Source of the DNA: Bacteroidales bacterium
Lineage (GTDB): Bacteria > Bacteroidota > Bacteroidia > Bacteroidales > FEN-979
Length of the DNA: 9,494 bases
Assembly: GCA_023229525.1 (NCBI GenBank)
Contig: JALNZC010000078.1
Span: forward strand, 1 to 9,494
Direction of reading: 5' to 3'
Position numbers and translations under genes: made by a program. This document shows positions 1-6,037 of the stretch, in pieces (within the stretch, counting starts at the first letter, position 1; each line of letters opens with the position of its first letter). The notes beneath the pieces are model-generated. The model did no database searches and was not told the origin of the DNA. It saw nothing but the letters and a program-made list of their open reading frames with translations.

Positions 1-2
1 CG

Positions 3-98
3 TGGTGTTTGCAGAATAATTTGGAGCAAAGAAAAATCAATTGGAGCTTCACAAAGTATAAAGCTGATCGAAAAATGTCTAAATATTACGTTTCATAA
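3..98 (+). pseudogene. Probable C-terminal tail of an IS630-type transposase (cut by window start)
   Basis: The third forward frame is open from the window edge to a TAA at 96-98 and reads ...NLEQRKINWSFTKYKADRKM followed by SKYYVS. The pattern INW-FT-x3-A-x2-K-x4-5-Y resembles the extreme C-terminus of IS630 (Tc1/mariner-related) DDE transposases, which commonly end in I-x-W-x-F-T-x3-A-R-x-K-L-x3-Y-P. The catalytic DDE core lies outside the window, so it cannot be said whether the gene is intact. The first frame is also open here (1-99) but shows no recognisable motif. The AT-rich spacer that follows should hold the element's right end, but no terminal repeat can be confirmed without the other end. 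Confidence 0.42.
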
Positions 99-214
99 TT
101 AAATTGTCGTTACACTAGCAGGTTGCAGTATACAATAGCAACACGCAACAAGAAACTACTTATTACCAATGGCGACGAATGAGAAACTAAAGTAAATTAG
201 TAAAACTATTCACC
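99..214. other. Spacer before the T9SS protein gene
   Basis: This is AT-rich sequence with no coding frame that can be supported. A weak inverted repeat (GTTGC at 122-126, GCAAC at 138-142) is present. No TAnnTTTG box is seen in front of the gene at 215, so its promoter is not identified. Confidence 0.4.
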
Positions 215-1126
215 ATGAAAACAATTCTAATTTCTTTGTCGTTGTTTTTTTTGTCATTATTAACAATGGCCCAAGTTTGGGCACCTTCAGGGGCAACATG
301 GTACTATGAATGGGCATCAATGTGGTATTCGGGGTATGTTAAAATTAGCTACATTGGGGATACAATTGTTGACAGCAAATCATGCAAAATATTAAAAAAA
401 GAGCGATTTACATATGATTGGGTAAATCATATTTATTCAAACATGTTTATTGGCTATGAATATACTTATCAGGAAAGCAATATTGTGTATTATTACCGCT
501 ATGGCCAGTTCTTCAAATTATATGATTTTAATTCCAGTGCAGGTAGTTCATGGGAAGTTGCTGGTTGGGAACCCTTCAATCCATGTGATAGTACTGGATT
601 GATTGTTGTAAACAGTACAGGAATGATTACTGTTAATTCCTTATCATTAAAGTATTTAAATGTTTCACCCGGACAAAATTCCACCTGGGCTTTATCCGAC
701 ACAATCATTGAAAGAATAGGTCCACTGGGGTATATGTTTCCTGAACCTACTTGTGTTGTTGATTTATTTGAAGGTGGTTCATTACGTTGTTATTCTGATG
801 ACACCTTTGAATTATACAAAAGGGGACAAGCTCCTGCATGTGATTATATTATTGGGGCAGATGAAATTTCACCAGAAAGCAATTATTTCAAAATATATCC
901 TGTTCCGGCAACTTCAACCATTACACTTGAAATTACCAAAAAGATAAAAGATAAGATGATGATTGAGATATCAGACATCTTAGGTAAAAAAATGAAATCT
1001 ATCGAAATGGATAAAGTTAAAATGAGCATTGATATTGAAGACCTTAAAGGAGGTGTATATTTTATTTTGATAACGGATCATAACAGTTTTATTTGGAACC
1101 GGAAAATAATTAAAACCGCACCTTAA
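215..1126 (+). CDS. Secreted protein with type IX secretion C-terminal sorting domain (type A), function unknown
   Basis: A 303-residue protein. Residues 1-19 form a Sec signal peptide (MKT start, hydrophobic core ILISLSLFFLSLL, cleavage probably after TMA). Residues about 225-303 form a Por/T9SS type A sorting domain: YPVPA opening (near residue 228), an IEISDILGKKM strand-turn, GGVYFILI, and a final R-K-I-I-K. These domains direct proteins through the type IX system to the surface or medium, usually with removal of the domain. The middle (about 20-224) is rich in W and Y, with a GATWYYEW opening and IGDTIVDSKSC. This opening is often seen in uncharacterised Bacteroidota secreted proteins and has no catalytic motif I recognise. 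The gene stands alone and convergent to the next one. The ATG is in a good position for the signal peptide, although no clear ribosome binding site precedes it. Sorting domain certain; biological role unknown. Confidence 0.9.
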   Translation: MKTILISLSLFFLSLLTMAQVWAPSGATWYYEWASMWYSGYVKISYIGDTIVDSKSCKILKKERFTYDWVNHIYSNMFIGYEYTYQESNIVYYYRYGQFFKLYDFNSSAGSSWEVAGWEPFNPCDSTGLIVVNSTGMITVNSLSLKYLNVSPGQNSTWALSDTIIERIGPLGYMFPEPTCVVDLFEGGSLRCYSDDTFELYKRGQAPACDYIIGADEISPESNYFKIYPVPATSTITLEITKKIKDKMMIEISDILGKKMKSIEMDKVKMSIDIEDLKGGVYFILITDHNSFIWNRKIIKTAP

Positions 1127-1146
1127 ATCGCTCGGGTTTTTCTATT
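1112..1146 (+). terminator. Weak candidate terminator of the T9SS protein gene
   Basis: AAAACC-G (1112-1118) can pair with CGGGTTTT (1133-1140) with one bulged G, and the 3' arm runs into TTTTTCTATTTT. The stem overlaps the stop codon at 1124-1126. The stem is weak and the loop long, so this is only a candidate. Confidence 0.3.
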
Positions 1147-1468
1147 TTATCCCCCCCTGTGAAAAATTTATTACTTCTTTTCCTGCTGTAAAACGGCTGG
1201 GCACAATATTCATAAACTTGTTCATAATTTGTGATTTATAAATCACCTGTTTTATAGCAGGAAAAGAGATTAAAACCCTGATCGTGGTATGGGAAAAAGG
1301 TGAAATTCCGAAAATCGGAAAAAATATTTGAGGAAAGTTGACCGAAGGAAATAGGATTCATTAAATTCAATTCATTTTCTTTGCAAAAATTTAGTTTTCT
1401 GTTCCGGACTATTCAGGATAAAACCTGTTGACAATAATAAACACACCCCCGATATTCATTGATCCGTT
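1127..1468. other. 342-bp gene-free region between convergent genes
   Basis: No coding frame can be supported on either strand. It holds a long inverted repeat at 1176-1267 with an inner palindrome (separate entry) and a small perfect hairpin, TTCCGA-AAA-TCGGAA, at 1306-1320. A TTTCTTTG at about 1378-1385 resembles a Bacteroidota -7 box but has TT instead of TA and no gene behind it. Both flanking genes end here, so it should be a transcript-end region. Confidence 0.6.
1176..1267. repeat. 19-bp inverted repeat enclosing a perfect 16-bp palindrome
   Basis: The arm at 1176-1194 (core CTTTTCCTGCTGTAAAAC) is the reverse complement of 1249-1267 except for one position that still forms a G-U pair. 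The 54-nt interior contains GTGATTTATAAATCAC at 1231-1246, a perfect palindrome. ATTA lies just outside on both sides (1170-1173 and 1269-1272), so the unit could be a miniature inverted-repeat element with a 4-bp target duplication. As RNA it would fold into a long hairpin with a second hairpin in the loop. The sequence of the repeat is plain to see; its nature is inference. Confidence 0.6.
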
Positions 1469-2254
1469 TCATATCCACCCCATCAATTTATAATAAGCCA
1501 GCGCCATGTACTCCCGGATGATGAGTACTTCGTATTCAAGGTGTGTCCAGAATTTATAGCGAACGGTAATGTTTTCGCCTACGTCGGGAATGATCCTGCG
1601 CCCGCCTAATTTCATTGAGTTGAACGACAAATCGGTCTCCACATCCTTTTCAAATGCAGGTATTCCGTCAACTTTCGGAAATCCCACTTTATTAAAGGTA
1701 AGCACGGCGCGGTATAGATGTTCAGGAGAGGTAACCAATAAGATTGACGAAGGACGATTGACGAAGGACGATTTGAACACTGAATATTGAATATTGAACT
1801 TTGAATTTTGAACTTCAACATTCAACATTCGTTGTTCAATATTCGATATTCCTTTAAAGATGTTAATTGCCTGAGCCCTGGTATTCGTTCCCGAATCTTC
1901 AAACATGATCCGTTCCGGTGCGATATTGCGAAGAACCAGTTCGCTCTTTAATTCCTGTAATGTACTGAGGCTGTCATTCCTGTTTCCCGGCTGTGCAATG
2001 ATCACCCCGGACCGGGGATACATGGCTGCAACTTTAGCCGTATACCAGCAACGCATCAGTGCCGATTCACTGGGCATCCCTCCGCCGCCAAGCAATATGA
2101 TATAATCGGGTGGGCGGTGAATGCCGGCTTTTTTGGTTCCGAGCCCATACCGGATCCAGAACGGTGCAGTGGTGAAAGCCAGGATGATCATCAGGGTAAA
2201 AAAAAGACCCATAATGATCAGCAGTATCCTGATAAAAGATTTCACTTTTTTCAT
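1469..2254 (-). CDS. DUF218 (YdcF/SanA/ElyC-like) membrane-anchored protein with a repeat-encoded insertion
   Basis: A 261-residue protein from the chosen start. Residues about 1-30 hold one hydrophobic segment (FIRILLIIMGLFFTLMIILAF), so it is probably anchored with the domain outside the cytoplasm. The DUF218 fold follows: DYIILLGGGG as first strand and glycine loop, then VIIAQPGN, ERIMFEDSGTNT, and ILLVTSPEHLYRA, matching the family's usual D-x2-V-V-L-G-G, S-x2-T-x2-N and L-V-T-S-x3-H-x3-A. Known family members (SanA, ElyC) act in envelope integrity, but the reaction is not known. The frame stays open another 27 codons upstream to 2335, but the ATG at 2254 is preferred because it begins at MKKVKSF just before the membrane segment and lies 20-odd bases after a TATCTTTG box. 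Residues about 135-171 (NIEQRMLN...NRPSS) are encoded by simple repeats and lie between a helix and the VTS strand, likely as a surface loop. Confidence 0.85.
   Translation of the reverse strand: MKKVKSFIRILLIIMGLFFTLMIILAFTTAPFWIRYGLGTKKAGIHRPPDYIILLGGGGMPSESALMRCWYTAKVAAMYPRSGVIIAQPGNRNDSLSTLQELKSELVLRNIAPERIMFEDSGTNTRAQAINIFKGISNIEQRMLNVEVQNSKFNIQYSVFKSSFVNRPSSILLVTSPEHLYRAVLTFNKVGFPKVDGIPAFEKDVETDLSFNSMKLGGRRIIPDVGENITVRYKFWTHLEYEVLIIREYMALAYYKLMGWI
1742..1851. repeat. Tandem and inverted heptamer repeats inside the DUF218 gene
   Basis: Two perfect copies of GATTGACGAAGGAC (1742-1755, 1756-1769) are followed by six heptamers of form TGAANNT (1774-1815: TGAACAC, TGAATAT twice, TGAACTT, TGAATTT, TGAACTT). 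Then come about five of the opposite sense, TC(A/G)ANAT-like (1816-1849: CAACAT, TCAACAT, TCGTTGT, TCAATAT, TCGATAT). The two heptamer blocks are roughly inverted relative to each other. The whole block reads through in the DUF218 frame without a stop. Confidence 0.85.
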
Positions 2255-2275
2255 CACATGAGCTGATCGACATGT

Positions 2276-2283
2276 CAAAGATA
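2276..2283 (-). promoter_or_regulatory. -7 box for the DUF218 gene
   Basis: On the minus strand this reads TATCTTTG, a match to the Bacteroidota sigma-ABfr -7 consensus TAnnTTTG. It is about 21 bases upstream of the ATG at 2254, which supports that start over the upstream in-frame codons. No good TTTG is seen at the -33 position, so the promoter may be weak or differently spaced. Confidence 0.5.
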
Positions 2284-2316
2284 AAGAGTTTAGGAATGTG
2301 AATGGACTTTCAGATT

Positions 2317-2366
2317 GGTGAGTCGCGAAGATCACCCATTGTGATGACCTTCATGATAAAAGGTCA
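2317..2366. repeat. Two small hairpins at the 3' end of the ACT-domain gene
   Basis: TGACCTT (2345-2351) and AAGGTCA (2360-2366) pair perfectly over an 8-nt loop and overlap the stop codon of the minus-strand gene at 2364-2366. A second stem, GGTGA (2317-2321) with TCACC (2332-2336), follows in the direction of transcription. Neither has a U-run, so they could slow decay or aid termination but are not classical intrinsic terminators. Confidence 0.35.
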
Positions 2367-3023
2367 ATTCTTAAGAATATCGTTCAATACACGAAAGGCA
2401 TTGTCCACATCGTGGTGCCGGACAACAATGGTAAATTCGTTTGAGGTGGAAATTACCTCCATAATATTGATTCCCTCCCAGGCAATGTTTCGCAGGATAA
2501 AATAATAAATTCCGGGTTCACTGATGTTTTCGACGGGTAACTTCAAAGTGATGGATGACAGGTCGTGGCTTTGATTGATCAGGATCTCGTCTTTCAGGAT
2601 TTTTTTACATTGATCTGCAATGATGGAGCTGATCACCATGGTAGATTCAAATACCCCCTGAACAAAGGTGTAAAAGACATCATTGTGCGCCATGGCGATT
2701 TGAATGATCCTGCGTTGCTTTTCGAAAAGGGTCCCGGAATTGCGGACACAGATGACCGACAGGTTCGACCGGACAATAATATCCCCTATTTTGCTGAAAA
2801 TTTTTCGCATTCTGAATGAAGTTTGCAGATCAACCTGAGGCGTAAACCGGTTCAACGCCATCACCACCGCGCCGCTCTGAACAGGTTTCCGCAATAGTTC
2901 TTCGACCTCCGGTTTGATTTTTCTGGCCAGCGACGATATATTGATAATTCCCTCTCCCAGTAATTCCTCCAGGAAGGGCTTCCGCGAAATTATGGTACTT
3001 ATTGTCTGTGCGATGGTTTTCAT
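2364..3023 (-). CDS. ACT-domain protein, putative amino-acid-responsive partner of the lysine operon
   Basis: A 219-residue cytoplasmic protein from the ATG at 3023. The C-terminus (about residues 160-219: LPVENISEPGIYYFILRNIA, then INIMEVISTSNEFTIVV) has the beta-alpha-beta order and the PG-I-Y-x2-I turn of ACT domains as found at the end of aspartate kinases. The middle (about 75-140) may be a second ACT-like unit. The N-terminal 45 residues (ISRKPFLEELL...INISSLARKIKPEVEELL) are helical and could be a helix-turn-helix-like or dimerising part. No kinase motif is present. Similar stand-alone proteins next to lysC occur in Bacteroidota and are often annotated loosely as aspartate kinase. The frame extends to a GTG at 3044, but that codon lies within the -7 box, so the ATG at 3023 is used. 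It is divergent from lysC with 187 bp between. Ligand binding and role are inferred from fold and position only. Confidence 0.75.
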   Translation of the reverse strand: MKTIAQTISTIISRKPFLEELLGEGIINISSLARKIKPEVEELLRKPVQSGAVVMALNRFTPQVDLQTSFRMRKIFSKIGDIIVRSNLSVICVRNSGTLFEKQRRIIQIAMAHNDVFYTFVQGVFESTMVISSIIADQCKKILKDEILINQSHDLSSITLKLPVENISEPGIYYFILRNIAWEGINIMEVISTSNEFTIVVRHHDVDNAFRVLNDILKN

Positions 3024-3043
3024 ATTTTGTATAATATTTAACA

Positions 3044-3074
3044 CAAAGTTAAAAAAGCGTTATAAATGTTCAAA
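3044..3074 (-). promoter_or_regulatory. Consensus Bacteroidota promoter of the ACT-domain gene
   Basis: Read on the minus strand: TTTG (3074-3071), 19 bases, then TAACTTTG (3051-3044). This matches the TTTG-N19-TAnnTTTG pattern of the primary sigma factor of Bacteroidota in both boxes and spacing. The expected transcript start is about 3037, giving a leader of about 14 bases before the ATG at 3023. Confidence 0.75.
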
Positions 3075-3077
3075 TAA

Positions 3078-3108
3078 TTTACTATTGCATCCTGAACCAA
3101 TAATTTTG
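3078..3108 (+). promoter_or_regulatory. Probable promoter of lysC-lysA
   Basis: TAATTTTG at 3101-3108 matches TAnnTTTG. At the right spacing (19 bases) lies TTTA (3078-3081), a three-of-four match to the -33 box. It overlaps no gene, partly shares its span with the divergent ACT-gene promoter region, and puts the start near 3115. The 52-nt hairpin at 3120-3171 would then lie at the very start of the lysC leader. Confidence 0.5.
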
Positions 3109-3119
3109 CTGTTTAAATA

Positions 3120-3171
3120 CCTCAACCCCTGCACCCCTTCTCCTAATGTAGAAGGGATGCAGGGGTTGAGG
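3120..3171. repeat. Large near-perfect hairpin in the lysC leader
   Basis: Arms 3120-3141 and 3150-3171 (CCTCAACCCCTGCA...CCCTTCT and complement) pair over 22 positions with a single C-A mismatch, closing an 8-nt loop CCTAATGT. It is much more GC-rich than its surroundings. There is no U-run after it, so it is not a normal terminator, and no lysine riboswitch core is recognised. It lies 39 bases before the lysC ATG. It could be a dispersed palindromic repeat, a transcript-stabilising stem or an attenuation element. Confidence 0.75.
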
Positions 3172-3210
3172 GGATCAAAGAAAATGAGTAAGATTATAAA
3201 ATAAAAGAAA

Positions 3211-4548
3211 ATGATTGTTATGAAGTTTGGCGGAACATCCGTCGGAAATGCTGAGTGTATAAAACATGTTGTTGATCTCATAAGTGGAAATGATCCGAAG
3301 ATCGTGGTGGTTTCGGCCATGGCAGGCACAACCAACCAACTGGTCGCTATTGACAATCTTCTATGGTCCGGAGAAATCGTCAAAGCTGCACATTTATTGA
3401 ATGAAATTGAAAAAAAATATCTGGAAACGGCTGATGAATTGCTTAAACGGGATACATTAAAAGAGCAATATTCCCGGTTCCTGAACGATGTCCTGTTTAA
3501 AATCCATATGGGATTCCAGGAAAACCATACCGAACAACGGTCGAAAGAGCTCATTGTCACCGGCGAGCTGATTACCGCCGAACTTATTTTTTTGTATTTG
3601 AAACAAAGAGAGATCTCCTGTGATCTGTGGCAATCGGCGGACATCATCCGGTTAACCCCCGAAGGTTTTCCCGATATGCCTTTCATCACTCAAAAAATGA
3701 ACGGATTACTTTTCGGAAAATCCGAGAACACACTATTCCTTACCCAGGGATTTATATGCAGGGATTCGAAGGGAAATATCGATAACCTGAAACGGGGTGG
3801 GAGCGACTATTCCGCAACCATCCTGGGAGCAGCTGCAGGCGCTTCGGAAATTCAGATCTGGAGCGATATTGATGGGTTGCATAACAATGATCCACGATTT
3901 GTTTACCTGACACAAACAGTTAAATCTTTATCGTTTGAAGAGGCCGGAGAACTTGCCTATTTCGGCGCCAAGGTGCTTCATCCTACCTGTATCATCCCCG
4001 CAAAAAGACACAACATTCCGATCCGGTTAAAGAACACCTTTGATCCGTCGGCAGAAGGTACCCTGATAAACGGACAGGTCAGGACCAACGGAGTAAAAGC
4101 CGTTGCGGCCAAGGATGGGATCATCGCCATCACCGTTCACTCCGACCGGATGTTCCAGGCTTATGGGTTTTTGAAAAAGGTTTTCGACATTTTCGAACAA
4201 TACCGAACCTCTGTTGATATGATTACGACATCAGAAATTTCGGTGGCCCTTACCATCGATGATAAAAGCCAGCTTGGTCCGATCGTTCAGTCTTTGGGCG
4301 CCCTGGGCGAAATCGAAGTAAGGAAGGAACAGACCATCATCTGTGTGGTGGGCGATTTTTCGGTGAACCCGGAAAAGTCAGCCCGGCAAGTGCTGGAAGC
4401 TTTTGACGGGATCCCGGTAATCATGATCTCCTTCGGCGCCAGTAGGCGGAATATCAGTCTGCTCATCAACAGTGCAAACAAAATACAAGTCCTGAACTCA
4501 CTGAATAATCACCTGTTTAATACGATTCCATGTTTGATCCTCAATTAA
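3211..4548 (+). CDS. lysC: Aspartate kinase, monofunctional
   Basis: Phosphorylates aspartate to 4-aspartyl phosphate, the first step of the lysine/diaminopimelate, threonine and methionine pathway (EC 2.7.2.4). The 445-residue length is normal for a monofunctional enzyme. Family motifs in order: KFGGTSVG at residues 5-12, SAMAGT at 35-40, the ERSKELIVTGE-like stretch EQRSKELIVTGE near 110-121, RGGSDYSA near 195, IWSDIDGLHNNDPR near 216-229, and AKVLHPTCIIPA near 255. Residues about 300-445 form paired ACT domains (ITVHSD...GFLKKVFDIF; VVGDFS...MISFGASRRNISLLI), which normally give feedback control by an end-product amino acid. There is no homoserine dehydrogenase part. The ATG at 3211 is supported by the MIVMKFGGTS start; ATG 3220 is an alternative. 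The 3' end overlaps lysA by 19 bp. Pairing with lysA makes lysine the most likely effector (inference). Confidence 0.95.
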   Translation: MIVMKFGGTSVGNAECIKHVVDLISGNDPKIVVVSAMAGTTNQLVAIDNLLWSGEIVKAAHLLNEIEKKYLETADELLKRDTLKEQYSRFLNDVLFKIHMGFQENHTEQRSKELIVTGELITAELIFLYLKQREISCDLWQSADIIRLTPEGFPDMPFITQKMNGLLFGKSENTLFLTQGFICRDSKGNIDNLKRGGSDYSATILGAAAGASEIQIWSDIDGLHNNDPRFVYLTQTVKSLSFEEAGELAYFGAKVLHPTCIIPAKRHNIPIRLKNTFDPSAEGTLINGQVRTNGVKAVAAKDGIIAITVHSDRMFQAYGFLKKVFDIFEQYRTSVDMITTSEISVALTIDDKSQLGPIVQSLGALGEIEVRKEQTIICVVGDFSVNPEKSARQVLEAFDGIPVIMISFGASRRNISLLINSANKIQVLNSLNNHLFNTIPCLILN

Positions 4549-5678
4549 CAGCTCAACTTGCCGACCGTTCCACCCCCTTTTATTTCTATGATTCCGGGGT
4601 ACTGATCAAAACCCTTGAGAAGCTGACCGTTTCAGCCCGGAAGCATGATTTCAGATTACACTATGCTTTCAAAGCAAACGCAAATCCCACGATTTTAAAC
4701 ATCATTCACGATTATGGTCTCGGGGCCGATTGTGTTTCGGGAAATGAAATCAAACTTGCATTAAATACAGGATTTTCGCCGGATTCAATCGTTTTTGCCG
4801 GTGTCGGAAAAACCGATAAGGAGATAGAATTATCCATATCCAATGATATCTTTTGTATTAATTGTGAATCGGTACAGGAGATCATGGTTATCAACCAGAT
4901 CGCTTCAGGACTGGGAAAAACCGCCCGGATCGCGTTGCGTATCAATCCGGGGATCGATGCCATGACCCATCCCAATATCACTACCGGTCAGGCGGATAAT
5001 AAATTCGGGATCCATCTGAATGATCTGGATGAATTGTTGAATGCGATTCCGGGAATGACGAACATCATGCTAACAGGTTTGCATTTCCACATCGGTTCAC
5101 AGATTACAACCTTTGAAGTATTCCTGAACCTTTGTAAAAAAATAAATGATATCCAGGAAATCCTTTACCGGCGAAATATCCCGATCGGGCATATCAATCT
5201 TGGCGGAGGATTGGGCATCGACTATGATCATCCGGAAATGATGCCGCCGTTTGAAGAATATTTTATTTTGTTTGCAAGGCATCTTAAGATTTACCCGGAT
5301 CAGACTGTTCATTTTGAGCCGGGGAGATCGGTGGTTGGACAATGCGGCAGCCTCATCACCAAGGTCCTCTTTACAAAGAATGCACCTGGCAAACAATTTG
5401 CCATTGTTGATGCAGGCTTTACAGAACTCCTCCGCCCTGCCTTATACCACGCCTACCATAAAATTGAAAACCTGGTTTCCCGTCAGCCTGAACAACCCTA
5501 CGAAGTGGTTGGTCCGATATGTGAGACCACCGACTCGTTTGGTTCCGATGTATCCTTGCCCGCATGTACCCGCGGCGATTTGCTTGCAATACGGTCAACC
5601 GGGGCATATGGCGAAGTAATGGCTTCTCATTATAACCAGCGGGAATTGTATCCGGCGGGATTTTCTTACCAGCATTAA
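4530..5678 (+). CDS. lysA: Diaminopimelate decarboxylase
   Basis: PLP enzyme that decarboxylates meso-diaminopimelate to L-lysine (EC 4.1.1.20), the last pathway step. The 382-residue protein has the fold-type III alanine-racemase-like barrel and a C-terminal beta domain. The PLP lysine is K48 in HYAFKANANP. Also visible are GADCVSGNE (about 70), HFHIGSQ (about 185-191), the phosphate-binding LGGGLGIDY (about 224-232), EPGRSVVGQ (about 263), and the active-site cysteine region GPICETTDSFG (about 328-338). The family usually has GPICES-x-D there, so the T-T is a mild deviation. GAYGEVMASHYNQRELYP closes the protein, as in short Bacteroidota forms. The ATG lies 19 bp inside lysC in a different frame, implying translational coupling. 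After the stop there is no clear terminator; a broken gene starts about 26 bp on. Confidence 0.95.
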   Translation: MFDPQLTAQLADRSTPFYFYDSGVLIKTLEKLTVSARKHDFRLHYAFKANANPTILNIIHDYGLGADCVSGNEIKLALNTGFSPDSIVFAGVGKTDKEIELSISNDIFCINCESVQEIMVINQIASGLGKTARIALRINPGIDAMTHPNITTGQADNKFGIHLNDLDELLNAIPGMTNIMLTGLHFHIGSQITTFEVFLNLCKKINDIQEILYRRNIPIGHINLGGGLGIDYDHPEMMPPFEEYFILFARHLKIYPDQTVHFEPGRSVVGQCGSLITKVLFTKNAPGKQFAIVDAGFTELLRPALYHAYHKIENLVSRQPEQPYEVVGPICETTDSFGSDVSLPACTRGDLLAIRSTGAYGEVMASHYNQRELYPAGFSYQH

Positions 5679-5902
5679 GGGGTTTTCGGGACTTCTTATT
5701 TTAATTTAAATATATCGACTTTGATACAGGATTATATAATATATTGATGAAGAAGACTTTAAAATTTTCATTGCCTTCCGATTTTAATGATCCGTTTAAC
5801 TGGAGTGAGAAATTGATAAACATCGATAGTTAAAAGTCAATTTCCATTCGATTTCAAAGGATGTGAAACGGCTGATACCAGAATCTCAGTTTGAAGATGT
5901 AG

Positions 5903-5988
5903 TAAAGAATTTGCTTAAATCGGACCATCCACCCCCAAAGGAGGTGGCTTTTCGTCCGATTTATGGCTTCGCCACCGCAAATTCTTTA
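5903..5988. repeat. Nested inverted repeats able to form a three-way junction
   Basis: Outer stem: TAAAGAATTTGC (5903-5914) pairs perfectly with GCAAATTCTTTA (5977-5988). First inner arm: TAAATCGGAC (5916-5925) pairs perfectly with GTCCGATTTA (5954-5963) and is capped by the CCACCCCC-AAA-GGAGGTGG hairpin. Second inner arm: TGGC-TTC-GCCA (5964-5974). Only one base lies unpaired at 5915 and two at 5975-5976, so nearly the whole 86 nt is base-paired in the model. The pairing is read from the sequence; whether it acts as RNA or as single-stranded DNA for a transposase is not known. Confidence 0.75.
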
Positions 5989-6018
5989 TAAAAAACCGGC
6001 AAAGCCAAACATACATTA

Positions 6019-6037
6019 CCACCGTCAAAGACGGTGG
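6019..6037. repeat. Perfect 8-bp stem, AAA-loop hairpin
   Basis: CCACCGTC-AAA-GACGGTGG followed by GTTTTAAAG. It shares the CCACC...AAA...GGTGG frame with the hairpin at 5929-5947, 90 bp upstream and in the same orientation. In the plus direction it could also work as a weak terminator after lysC-lysA because of the short T-run. Confidence 0.7.

Noticed and set aside
1372..1400. Promoter reading TTTCTTTG in the gene-free region
   Set aside because: The TA of the -7 box is lost, no -33 box is present, and no gene follows before the convergent DUF218 gene ends.
3109..3210. Lysine riboswitch in the lysC leader
   Set aside because: The leader is only about 95 nt and consists mostly of one long hairpin; the multi-helix lysine aptamer core is not present.
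3060..3689. Long minus-strand open frame opposite lysC
   Set aside because: It lies antisense to the strongly supported aspartate kinase and has no motif; it is a shadow of the lysC reading frame and the hairpin.
5913..5991. Possible IS4-like N-terminus reading LIPESQFEDVVKNLLKSD
   Set aside because: The stretch is better explained as DUF2971 coding sequence running into the structured insertion, because excision of 150 bp yields a continuous reading.
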